A stretch of 26,082 bases of DNA from a virus. Positions 1-6,290 of this stretch are shown one piece after another (within the stretch, counting starts at the first letter, position 1; every line of letters starts with the position of its first letter). Below the pieces are notes generated by a model that saw only the letters and a list, made by a program, of their open reading frames with translations, was not told the origin of the DNA and made no database searches. Where the stretch lies: positions 1 through 26,082 of the IMG/VR virus record IMGVR_UViG_3300032323_000830, one strand, 5' to 3'. A program made the translations under genes and the position numbers.

Positions 1-231
1 GCCAAGACCATGCTGTGTGGCAACTGTGCGGCTTTTGATGTTTCAGACAAGATGTGGTCTTGTATCGAAGATGGTATCAAAGGCGACAGCAAAGAAGTTG
101 ATGCTATGGCAACAATACACAAATCAGATCTAGGTTACTGTAACTTTTTACATTTTAAATGCGCTGGTACACGTAGTTGTACAGCATGGGTCACTGGAGG
201 AGCGATAGATGACAAAGACAGAACAATATGA
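1..231 (+). CDS. Cysteine-rich HiPIP-like small protein, 5' end outside window
   Basis: The reading frame is open from base 1 (residues A-K-T before the first Met at position 10), and no ribosome binding site is visible, so the true start is probably upstream. It contains a CGNC motif, a single Cys about 12 residues later, and a C-terminal block GYCNFLHFKCAGTRSC with three more Cys. This Cys spacing with aromatic residues and a final W-V-T-G-G is what I recall from small marine phage proteins annotated as high-potential iron-sulfur-like; this is recollection, not a search. A metal or Fe-S cluster site is likely. The next gene starts inside its 3' end, so the two are probably cotranslated. Its function in phage infection is unknown. 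Confidence 0.65.
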   Translation, partial: AKTMLCGNCAAFDVSDKMWSCIEDGIKGDSKEVDAMATIHKSDLGYCNFLHFKCAGTRSCTAWVTGGAIDDKDRTI

Positions 232-355
232 ATTTAAATGTAACCACTGCGGACATCCCGCACATTGTGGACACGGTTGCGTAGACGAAACCTGCGATCA
301 CTGCCCAGAGTGTGCCTGTGTACACTGTCAAGCAGCCGTTGATCACGAAGAATAA
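209..355 (+). CDS. 48-residue Cys/His-rich protein, probable zinc ribbon
   Basis: A short gene that overlaps the end of the preceding one. A strong Shine-Dalgarno sequence, GGAGG at 196-200, lies 8 bases before the ATG. The 48 residues contain nine cysteines and several histidines, arranged as CNHC, then H-C-G-H-G-C, then C-D-H-C-P-E-C-A-C-V-H-C. This is ample for one or two Zn-binding knuckles. The stop TAA shares a base with the next ATG (TAATG), which indicates translational coupling to the following gene. I do not recognise a specific family. An adaptor or nucleic-acid-binding role would be typical of such proteins but is not shown. Confidence 0.75.
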   Translation: MTKTEQYEFKCNHCGHPAHCGHGCVDETCDHCPECACVHCQAAVDHEE

Positions 356-978
356 TGTTTCGAAGACATCAAGTAACACTGATGTCAAACCCCAGCTGTA
401 GTAAATCTGTAGACGATCTAGACAGCAGCGATTTTCGATACTACGACAAAGACGGGTTTGAACTTAATCGAGCAGAACAGAAGTTCTATGCCGCTATGGG
501 CCTACCCATTAACTATCCTTGTCTTAATCATACCTGTTGGCAAGAACCTTGGTTTGAACTCGAGTCTGCCGATCTAAATCTAATACTGGATCATTCAATA
601 TTTCTATGCCGTTGTAGCTACGAAGGCGCAGCCGAACAGCAACTTAAAGAACTTAAACAGTCAGTGCCCACAGCAGACTACCTATTAAGAACTCGTCGCA
701 AATGGGGATTTGATTTTGCCCTAGATGCTGTCACTGCTGATGGTACTGCATTTGAAGTACTGCATGTAGAATACGACAACTACGACTACGATCTGTTTAA
801 GAATCGCATGATTTGGTTTGAGTATATGGTTAGACATACCGATTGGTGTGATGCTGCTCTTAGAGTTTGGTCGCAGCGAGATCGATGGCAAACCCTACAG
901 GGCTTTGATCAGAACCACTGGAAAGCTGATTATCTATTAGGTTGGAAAAAGGCTGAGTATACTGAAAAGACCGTATAA
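355..978 (+). CDS. Unknown protein, 207 residues, aromatic-rich
   Basis: The start is coupled to the preceding stop through TAATG. An internal Met at residue 10 is an alternative start. The protein is soluble-looking and rich in Trp, Tyr and Asp. It includes the runs YDNYDYDLF and RRKWGFDFALD, a DGTAFEVLHVEYD strand-like stretch, and a Trp-rich C-terminus. There is no signal peptide and no membrane segment. I do not recognise the family. The stretch R-K-W-G-F-D-F-A-L-D followed by H-V-E-Y-D could conceivably be a degenerate nuclease-like core, but nothing decisive is visible. A late-promoter octamer overlaps its stop codon, so transcription of the next gene restarts here. Confidence 0.75.
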   Translation: MFRRHQVTLMSNPSCSKSVDDLDSSDFRYYDKDGFELNRAEQKFYAAMGLPINYPCLNHTCWQEPWFELESADLNLILDHSIFLCRCSYEGAAEQQLKELKQSVPTADYLLRTRRKWGFDFALDAVTADGTAFEVLHVEYDNYDYDLFKNRMIWFEYMVRHTDWCDAALRVWSQRDRWQTLQGFDQNHWKADYLLGWKKAEYTEKTV

Positions 979-981
979 ATA
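974..981 (+). promoter_or_regulatory. T4-type late promoter TATAAATA
   Basis: Exact T4 late -10 octamer 24 bases before the thermonuclease ATG, overlapping the stop of the preceding gene. It continues as TAAATATAGTATC, a 13-base string found again at 12922-12934. Confidence 0.75.
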
Positions 982-1005
982 TAGTATCTTATTTGGATTC
1001 TTGAT

Positions 1006-1440
1006 ATGAAAAAACTGCTACTATTACTGCTTGTTGTGCCTGTGTTAGCATTTGCACAAAAAGCCCCCAAAGGTGCGACCTATGATGCACAAATACTAAG
1101 AGTGAGTGATGGCGACACGATTGTGATCGCCGCCCCCTTTCTCCCACAACCGCTCAAACCAGAACTCGCTGTACGCATTTACGGAGTTGACACACCAGAA
1201 AAGGGCCACAGAGCCCAATGTCCGAGTGAAGATCAACGAGGACAAGCTGCTTCTGCCTTTACTAAGAACGCAGTCGCCACTACTCAAAAACATCAGGTCA
1301 CCCTATACGGATGGGATAAGTTCGGTGGTCGTGTATTGGGCGATATCATTTTAAATGGTGTTAGTCTAAGATCGGAACTAATCCGCAATGGCTTTGCTCG
1401 TGAATACTACGGTGAAGCAAAACAAAGTTGGTGTAACTAA
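1006..1440 (+). CDS. Secreted thermonuclease (staphylococcal nuclease family)
   Basis: A Ca-dependent sugar-nonspecific nuclease of the SNase fold. Residues 1-17 form a clear signal peptide (MKK, a Leu-rich core, then A-F-A before Q18), so the product should be exported to the periplasm or processed. The SNase core is complete: S-D-G-D-T-I-V at 34-40, R-I-Y-G-V-D-T-P-E at 57-65 (catalytic Arg57, metal-binding Asp62, Glu65) and G-G-R-V-L at 107-111 (second catalytic Arg109). Two Cys, 72 and 143, could pair after export. The length of 144 fits the family. It follows a late promoter. Possible roles are degrading host or competitor DNA in the periplasm, or salvaging nucleotides; neither is demonstrated. 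Confidence 0.9.
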   Translation: MKKLLLLLLVVPVLAFAQKAPKGATYDAQILRVSDGDTIVIAAPFLPQPLKPELAVRIYGVDTPEKGHRAQCPSEDQRGQAASAFTKNAVATTQKHQVTLYGWDKFGGRVLGDIILNGVSLRSELIRNGFAREYYGEAKQSWCN

Positions 1441-1441
1441 A

Positions 1442-2308
1442 ATGCGCATTGAAACTTGCCAAGTATTTTCTCAGCTGCTGGAAAACTACGTAGACGAAGC
1501 TTCTACTTCGATGAGCTTGATTACTGGTCAGCCCGGAGGCAAAGAAGTTGTTATGGCTCTACATAAAGACATGCAGTTGGCTCATGATCAAGATTATAGA
1601 CAGGTAGATAAGATTTCTTGGAGCGATCTCAAAGAGCCCTACAAAGGTGCATGGGTTATCATCCAAGGTGCCAAAGGCATAGGTGCCATCAAAGCAAGAA
1701 GCGGAACCTATGATGCTGTGGCCAGCAGTGGTGGTCCGATACAAACTACCACAGACGGACGTGGCGGAAATATATTAGATTTTCTTAAAAATGAGATTGG
1801 TAAGCTACAAAAGTTCTACGTTGGTCGAAACACTTCAGCAGTATCAGATAAAAGAAAAAAGCGTGATGATCAGAAAAAAGGCCTAGAAGCCGAAGTCAAT
1901 CAGGAAACACTGATGAAAAAGTTTAAGCCGTTGTGGGCTCGTGCTATCACAGCAGCTATAGCTGATATCAAGGGTTATATTGCTAATCAAATCAAGAACG
2001 ATGCATTTGAAAAGGCCAAACGCAAACTGAATCAAGTTGAAAATCTACAGAACGCATTAGAAGCATTAGAATCTGGAAACACAGATGTTCCCGGTTCAGT
2101 TAAGAGTGCGATCAATATCGCAGTGCTGATGGCAGCTAGTCATCACTATCCAGAGCAAACAGGATCTATATCTAGAGGCTACGCTAGCAGTTACTCTGCA
2201 CAGAGATCCGAAGGGCCTAGCCAACTGCTCAAAGACATTGCCAATGGCGATCAGAAAAAACTAGGCACAGTCTTAGGTTTCTTTAAAAGGGCGTTGATCA
2301 CAGGATGA
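1442..2308 (+). CDS. Unknown conserved phage-type protein, 288 residues
   Basis: I chose the ATG at 1442, just after the thermonuclease stop. A longer frame opens at 1388 but would overlap the nuclease and adds residues with no signal value. The N-terminal third (V-I-I-Q-G-A-K-G-I-G-A-I-K) looks like a small beta-rich domain, and G-G-P-I-Q-T-T-T-D-G-R-G-G-N-I follows. The middle is lysine-rich and helical (K-R-K-K-R-D-D-Q-K-K), and the C-terminus is also helical. No catalytic motif is recognised. The stop overlaps the next start (ATGA), so the two products are probably made together. No Shine-Dalgarno sequence is obvious. Confidence 0.7.
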   Translation: MRIETCQVFSQLLENYVDEASTSMSLITGQPGGKEVVMALHKDMQLAHDQDYRQVDKISWSDLKEPYKGAWVIIQGAKGIGAIKARSGTYDAVASSGGPIQTTTDGRGGNILDFLKNEIGKLQKFYVGRNTSAVSDKRKKRDDQKKGLEAEVNQETLMKKFKPLWARAITAAIADIKGYIANQIKNDAFEKAKRKLNQVENLQNALEALESGNTDVPGSVKSAINIAVLMAASHHYPEQTGSISRGYASSYSAQRSEGPSQLLKDIANGDQKKLGTVLGFFKRALITG

Positions 2309-3447
2309 AACTAAATCAAATACTCATTGAAGCCAACATCGCGGCTAAACTAAAAGATCCTAAGTTGATTAAGATGCTGGGCATTGCCATGCGTCACGAC
2401 AGCACACTGCCTAAAACTAAAGTGGCTGCGCTAGGACCTGCCACATTTAGCAGTAATGTAGATTCTGCCAAACAAGAAGAGAATAATCAAAAAATTCTAA
2501 ACCTATGGAGTGAGATTCTAGACGACAGTCTAAGAAGCACAGACTACGGTGACATTTCTGCAGACGGTAAGTTTGATGATTGGTTAACACGCATGTATGT
2601 CAACGGCGTTGTTGACTACGAAGACATCAACGGAGAAGGTGGTGATGCACTAGGTGCATGGAAGGCTCTTAGCATCCGTGGTAAACTACAGGAACCTCAT
2701 CAAGATTTTAACAAGTTTAAGAATCTTCGTCAGATACAGAGCATTATTCAAAACCGTGACTATCGTAATGAACTGCAAAAGATCAAAGACGCTGAAGTTA
2801 TTGAAAAACATAAACGTGAAAAGAAAGAAATCACTATTGTTGACGACGAACGTTATCTAGTGGTAGTTCCTTTCAACTACGGTAGCTGCTACACGTTCAA
2901 CAACTCTGCAGGTTTCCAAGCCAGTTTCTGTACAGGATCTAGCTCAGGCCAGCGTTGGTTTGAACGCTATGCTCCAGACGGCCCGATTATTTCTGTTATA
3001 GACAAAGACAACGTTGATGATGTCAATGGCAAGTGGCAGATACATGCTCCAACTGATCAGATCAATAACGGCAATCAAACCGTGCGTAGAGACGATAAGT
3101 TTGCAGAACTGTTTCCAGGGCTAATGAAAAAGATCGTGGCAGGAATACAATCTAAAGCTGAAGAAATCAAAACTGCCAGTCAAGATATAGCACGTGGTGG
3201 CTATGATATCAGCAAAGCAGTATCTGACTTAAAATCAAAGTTTCCGTTGAGCTATGCATCTGATGATAAAAAAGAAGAACCTGAAGAAGATCCCAATGAT
3301 GGTCCGGGAACTTATATGGTAACACAGCTAGCATCAGGAAAAACTGCACGTATTGAAGGCGAAAGCCGTCAAGATATTATCGCTAAGTTAACTACACGCT
3401 ATCCCAATAGTACTGAAGAAGACTATACTATCGAGAAGCAAAACTAA
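2305..3447 (+). CDS. Unknown 380-residue protein with capsid-targeting-like N-terminus
   Basis: The gene starts in an ATGA overlap with its upstream neighbour. The first residues, MKLNQILIE-A, match the pattern of a T4 capsid-targeting leader with a prohead-protease site (L/I-x-E before A or G). The middle contains Y-G-S-C-Y-T-F-N-N and A-S-F-C-T-G-S-S-S-G-Q-R-W-F-E-R-Y, followed by a strand-rich block ending at K-W-Q-I-H-A-P-T-D-Q-I. This resembles the F-C-T...Y...G...I-D-K pattern seen in some uncharacterised phage proteins. An acidic linker (E-E-P-E-E-D-P-N-D-G) near residue 325 leads to a small C-terminal domain of about 45 residues. No enzyme family is recognised. Confidence 0.75.
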   Translation: MKLNQILIEANIAAKLKDPKLIKMLGIAMRHDSTLPKTKVAALGPATFSSNVDSAKQEENNQKILNLWSEILDDSLRSTDYGDISADGKFDDWLTRMYVNGVVDYEDINGEGGDALGAWKALSIRGKLQEPHQDFNKFKNLRQIQSIIQNRDYRNELQKIKDAEVIEKHKREKKEITIVDDERYLVVVPFNYGSCYTFNNSAGFQASFCTGSSSGQRWFERYAPDGPIISVIDKDNVDDVNGKWQIHAPTDQINNGNQTVRRDDKFAELFPGLMKKIVAGIQSKAEEIKTASQDIARGGYDISKAVSDLKSKFPLSYASDDKKEEPEEDPNDGPGTYMVTQLASGKTARIEGESRQDIIAKLTTRYPNSTEEDYTIEKQN

Positions 3448-3558
3448 CACCTACCTTAGGACGTTATCGTTACTTTAGGTGTGCCCGGCTGCTGGGCTAG
3501 ATGTTATGGGAGTCGTGCCCCGGAATGGCATCTTGAAGTGAGCATTTTTATTTCCGTT
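3448..3558 (+). other. Possible structured leader upstream of the amidotransferase-like gene
   Basis: This gap can fold into three successive hairpins. ACACCTA (around 3446) pairs with TAGGTGT near 3476-3482. GCCCGG pairs with CTGGGC around a CTG loop at 3483-3497. AGATG near 3499 pairs with CATCT near 3528. No T-run follows, so it is not a classical terminator. It matches no riboswitch class I know. It may be a cis-regulatory leader or simply an intergenic spacer. Confidence 0.35.
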
Positions 3559-4179
3559 ATGAATATTGCGATTTTCATACATCAGCCGGTATGTGCAGTA
3601 GATTCCGCAAACGGAATAATCAAATCCCTTTCACCTCAACACTCTTTTAAACTGTTCTCTCAAGATGAAGTTGAATCTACATTTTTTGATGATGTAGACT
3701 GTGTATGCTTTCCGGGAGGGTTCGGTGATGCAGATAGATTTGATAGACTACTAAAATGGAACTATGACAGCATCGTAGATTTTGTAAAAGGTGGTGGCAA
3801 ATATCTAGGCGTCTGTATGGGAGCTTATTGGGCAGGCCCGCACTATTTTGATATACTAGACAATATAGAAGTTGAACAGTATATTCGAAGACCTAATACC
3901 TGCACACGTAGACCTCACCCAAAAGCCATGCCTGTTCAATGGTTAGACAATAGCGAAAGGATGTATTTCTATGACGGTTGTTGTTTTGTTGGCAATGATA
4001 TGGACGTTGTGGCTCGTTACAGCAACAGTGATCCTATGGCGATTATACAAAGGAATGTTGGACTAATAGGCTGTCATCTAGAAAGTGAAGCTTGGTGGTA
4101 CAATAAAAAATACCTCCAGCCGCATTGGCATGGAGGTATTCATTATCCGCTACTGCTTGATTTTGTTAATTCGATTTAA
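3559..4179 (+). CDS. Class I glutamine-amidotransferase-like protein (biotin-protein-ligase N-terminal type)
   Basis: A flavodoxin-like amidotransferase fold. The N-terminus MNIAIFIHQPVCAVDS is followed by C-F-P-G-G-F-G-D-A-D and the nucleophile elbow G-V-C-M-G-A-Y-W-A-G, with the presumed catalytic Cys at residue 86. This arrangement is typical of the BPL_N family, proteins related to the N-terminal domain of eukaryotic biotin ligases and of unknown substrate. An in-frame GTG at 3481 would add 26 residues of low quality, so I chose the ATG at 3559; neither start has a good Shine-Dalgarno sequence. The 3' end overlaps the convergent TerC-like gene by 14 bases and encodes that gene's terminator on the opposite strand. 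Confidence 0.75.
   Translation: MNIAIFIHQPVCAVDSANGIIKSLSPQHSFKLFSQDEVESTFFDDVDCVCFPGGFGDADRFDRLLKWNYDSIVDFVKGGGKYLGVCMGAYWAGPHYFDILDNIEVEQYIRRPNTCTRRPHPKAMPVQWLDNSERMYFYDGCCFVGNDMDVVARYSNSDPMAIIQRNVGLIGCHLESEAWWYNKKYLQPHWHGGIHYPLLLDFVNSI
4103..4140 (-). terminator. Rho-independent terminator of the HAD/TerC unit, inside the convergent gene
   Basis: On the minus strand AATACCTCCA pairs with TGGAGGTATT (10 bp, 12-base loop) and is followed directly by a T-run (A4105-4110 on the plus strand). It lies 26 bases beyond the TerC stop but within the coding end of the plus-strand amidotransferase-like gene. Confidence 0.75.
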
Positions 4180-4858
4180 ACAAAAACTTTTTGTGTAAGT
4201 GCAATCTTGCTTTATTATATTGAACAGCAGTAATAACTAGAGCAACTGCCCAAGGTACAATGGCTGCTGCCCACGGAACAAGTCCTGCCCACCATGCGGC
4301 CATCAATGGTTCTTTCATTAACATCAGCATGGCAACGGCAAACAATACAAATGATCCTATGAATACTGCGTCAGGCCAACGTTGCAGGATCTTACTGACC
4401 ATAGTAGCACCAAACAAGATGATTGGCACTGAGATTAACAAGCCGGCAATGATAAGAACAAAGTTTCCATTAGCGGCTGCGGCAATACCTAGTGCGTTGT
4501 CTATGCCCATTACAGCATCAGCAACTACAATAGTTGATATGGCACCCCAAAAGGTATCTTTGGCTTCGATATTGTGTTCTCCGTGATCGAATACTAGTTT
4601 CCATCCAATCCATATTAGGGCCGCGGCTCCAATAGCACGTAGGCCTGGAATCATTAGTAGGTATGTTAGTGCGGCTACTGATACAAAACGTATAGCAATA
4701 GCACCAAAAGTACCCCAAAAGATTGCTTTCTTACGTAGTTCGGGCGGAAGTTTGTTTGCAGCCATTCCAATAACAAGAGCGTTATCACCGGCTAATACGA
4801 TGTCTATCAGGATGATAGCGAGAAATGCCCAAAGGGCTTGAAGCGTGAAGAGTTCCAT
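4166..4858 (-). CDS. TerC-family integral membrane metal transporter
   Basis: A multi-pass inner-membrane protein of 230 residues, the usual size of short TerC proteins, with about seven hydrophobic segments. The two family signature repeats are intact: D-I-V-L-A-G-D-N-A-L-V-I-G (Asp19, Asp25, Asn26) and V-A-D-A-V-M-G-I-D-N-A-L (Asp114, Asp120, Asn121). The acidic residues are the presumed metal ligands. Family members include Mn(II) exporters such as MeeF/MeeY-type proteins and E. coli Alx. A Shine-Dalgarno sequence (AAGGA) sits 6-7 bases before the ATG. A yybP-ykoY-like manganese riboswitch and a late-promoter octamer lie directly upstream, so manganese export is the best functional inference. 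The transporter is probably host-derived. Confidence 0.92.
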   Translation of the reverse strand: MELFTLQALWAFLAIILIDIVLAGDNALVIGMAANKLPPELRKKAIFWGTFGAIAIRFVSVAALTYLLMIPGLRAIGAAALIWIGWKLVFDHGEHNIEAKDTFWGAISTIVVADAVMGIDNALGIAAAANGNFVLIIAGLLISVPIILFGATMVSKILQRWPDAVFIGSFVLFAVAMLMLMKEPLMAAWWAGLVPWAAAIVPWAVALVITAVQYNKARLHLHKKFLFKSN

Positions 4859-4870
4859 AATTTTCCTTGA

Positions 4871-4963
4871 TTACAGTCTCACCTCTTCGTCTATATACCG
4901 GGCGTGTTTAGCCGTGTTGACGATATATAGAACCAGCACCTGCTGGTTAGTTACTCCCCTTGA
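4871..4963 (-). promoter_or_regulatory. yybP-ykoY manganese riboswitch upstream of the TerC gene
   Basis: Read on the minus strand, the leader has the conserved blocks of this class in order. AGGGGAGTA is at 4960-4952. A hairpin AACCAGCA/TGCTGGTT follows. CAACACGGCTAAAC then GCCCGG occur near 4919-4897, flanked by pairing CTATAT/ATATAG arms. GGTGAGAC is at 4883-4876. The TerC ribosome binding site follows within about 15 bases. Riboswitches of this class bind Mn(II) and commonly precede TerC-type exporters. I could not draw a clean closing P1 helix, so the off/on mechanism is left open. Confidence 0.88.
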
Positions 4964-4965
4964 GT

Positions 4966-4973
4966 TATTTATT
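4966..4973 (-). promoter_or_regulatory. Late-promoter octamer AATAAATA before the riboswitch
   Basis: On the minus strand AATAAATA overlaps the stop of the HAD gene and lies just before the riboswitch. A transcript started here would begin at the aptamer's 5' edge. Confidence 0.55.
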
Positions 4974-5553
4974 CACCTACAATACGCTCGTAGATTTCTT
5001 TCCAGTTCTTTACTCTAGGAATCTCTGAGTGTTCAAAGTCCATATTATGTCCGTGTTCTACCAATAGACTCTTTAGACCTCGTTCCTGACCAGCCACAGC
5101 ATTGGTGATCTTGTCCTCAATCCACCAATAGCCCTTGTCTCGATATGCATCTAGTACATCGTCTTTGTCTGCACCAGTTTCTAGGATAATGAACTTGGTA
5201 AATGCAGTTTTACCAAATAGTTTACACAGGTTCATTTTACGCAGAGCCTGTGCATTTTCATCCGAGCTCATTGATGTAATACAATGGAACACATAACCAT
5301 GTTCTTCGTGCAGTCTTTTCACATAGAACATAGCATCACGCAAGGGCGGAAGGAATCCCATGTGCGCTGACTCATTGAACATTTTGATTAGCTTTTTGGC
5401 TTGATCCTTTTCGATACCGTAGCGTTTACCAATATCGTATTTGAACTGCCATTCTTCTGTTTTTTGGAAGCCATGTTGTTCCATCCAAACGGAAAATGCA
5501 TACTCCCAATCTAGCAAGACGCCGTCTGCGTCAGTTAAAATGATTTTTTTCAT
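4969..5553 (-). CDS. HAD-superfamily phosphatase
   Basis: A cytosolic phosphohydrolase of 194 residues. Motif I is T-D-A-D-G-V-L-L-D-W with nucleophile Asp8 and acid/base Asp10. Motif II is the C-I-T-S stretch near residue 91-94. The motif III/IV region includes W-W-I-E-D-K-I-T-N-A, with acidic residues for Mg binding. A helical cap lies between motifs I and II (residues 15-75). The architecture recalls 5'-nucleotidase-like HAD proteins of T4-type phages, but the substrate cannot be read from sequence. A textbook sigma70 promoter lies directly upstream and would start the mRNA at the ATG itself. The gene is followed by the riboswitch and TerC on the same strand. Confidence 0.85.
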   Translation of the reverse strand: MKKIILTDADGVLLDWEYAFSVWMEQHGFQKTEEWQFKYDIGKRYGIEKDQAKKLIKMFNESAHMGFLPPLRDAMFYVKRLHEEHGYVFHCITSMSSDENAQALRKMNLCKLFGKTAFTKFIILETGADKDDVLDAYRDKGYWWIEDKITNAVAGQERGLKSLLVEHGHNMDFEHSEIPRVKNWKEIYERIVGE

Positions 5554-5559
5554 ACTGCT

Positions 5560-5588
5560 ATTATATGCTCAGTTAATGATTTTGTCAA
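5560..5588 (-). promoter_or_regulatory. Consensus sigma70 promoter for the HAD gene
   Basis: On the minus strand TTGACA, a 17-base spacer and TATAAT match the consensus perfectly. Only six bases separate the -10 hexamer from the ATG, so the predicted mRNA start is at or next to the initiation codon (leaderless). Confidence 0.85.
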
Positions 5589-5603
5589 CCCCTGTATAGT
5601 TTC

Positions 5604-5611
5604 CATAAATA
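5604..5611 (+). promoter_or_regulatory. Late-promoter octamer CATAAATA
   Basis: Lies 22 bases before the aldolase-like ATG. The same octamer extended to CCATAAATATT precedes nrdA at 17150. Confidence 0.6.
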
Positions 5612-5633
5612 TTGAACACAAAAGGACACAGAA

Positions 5634-6290
5634 ATGTTAGAAACGATTTGCGATATATTAGTAGAAGCATATAAACGAAATTGGATTACCAGCAGAGATG
5701 GCAATATCTCAATCCGTCATCACGATAGAGATCATTTTTATGTTACACCCAGCGGTGTGCGTAAGCAGACAATGCAGCCAGATCAGTTTAAGAAAGTCAA
5801 AATCAATAAATGGATCAACAGCGGCAATGGCGCTGGAGTATTTGGCTACGGTTGGGAAGAAATGCCCTACAGTGACATTTCAATAGGTCTAAAGCCCACA
5901 GGCGAAATGCCCCTGCATTTTGGACTGCAAAAAGAAATACACAAAGATGAAGTGCGTGTGGTCACACACATACATCCTACCTATATCGTTGCAGCCATGC
6001 ATGCTGGTATTGAGCTTTCGGAGTTAGCCAAAGACTTCCCAGAACTCAGTCGCTATACAAGAGTAGCGCCTAATGTAGGAGATGTACCCCCTATCAGTCA
6101 AGAGCTAGGAGATCAGTGCCATGAAAAGTTGGGTTTAAATCACAGCACAGGTGAGATTAAGTATGATATCGTAGGAATAAAAGGCCACGGGGTTGTGGCT
6201 ATAGACTCTACGCCATGGCGTAGTTTTGAACATATAGAGCGTCTAGAACATATCTGTAAAATAGTTCTAGCCTCAGGGAACTTTAAATGA
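5634..6290 (+). CDS. Class II aldolase/adducin-family protein
   Basis: A zinc-dependent aldolase or dehydratase fold of 218 residues, as in fuculose-phosphate aldolase and the methionine-salvage dehydratase MtnB. Family motifs in order are S-R-D-G-N-I-S-I-R at 20-28, Y-V-T-P-S-G at 36-41, P-T-G-E-M-P-L-H at 88-95 with catalytic Glu91, zinc ligands H112-I-H114, and K-G-H-G-V-V-A with the third zinc ligand His185. The substrate is unknown. The Shine-Dalgarno AAAGGA and a CATAAATA octamer lie upstream. Its stop overlaps the start of the desaturase gene (ATGA), so the two enzymes are probably coexpressed. The pair may form a metabolic module, but no shared pathway is evident. Confidence 0.88.
   Translation: MLETICDILVEAYKRNWITSRDGNISIRHHDRDHFYVTPSGVRKQTMQPDQFKKVKINKWINSGNGAGVFGYGWEEMPYSDISIGLKPTGEMPLHFGLQKEIHKDEVRVVTHIHPTYIVAAMHAGIELSELAKDFPELSRYTRVAPNVGDVPPISQELGDQCHEKLGLNHSTGEIKYDIVGIKGHGVVAIDSTPWRSFEHIERLEHICKIVLASGNFK

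Noticed and set aside
4109-4140. The 10-bp inverted repeat as a plus-strand terminator of the amidotransferase-like gene
   Set aside because: No T-run follows on the plus strand and it lies before the stop codon; the T-run is on the minus strand.
4260-4586. Plus-strand open frame opposite the TerC gene
   Set aside because: Shadow of the TerC gene, whose motifs, ribosome site and riboswitch are clear on the minus strand.
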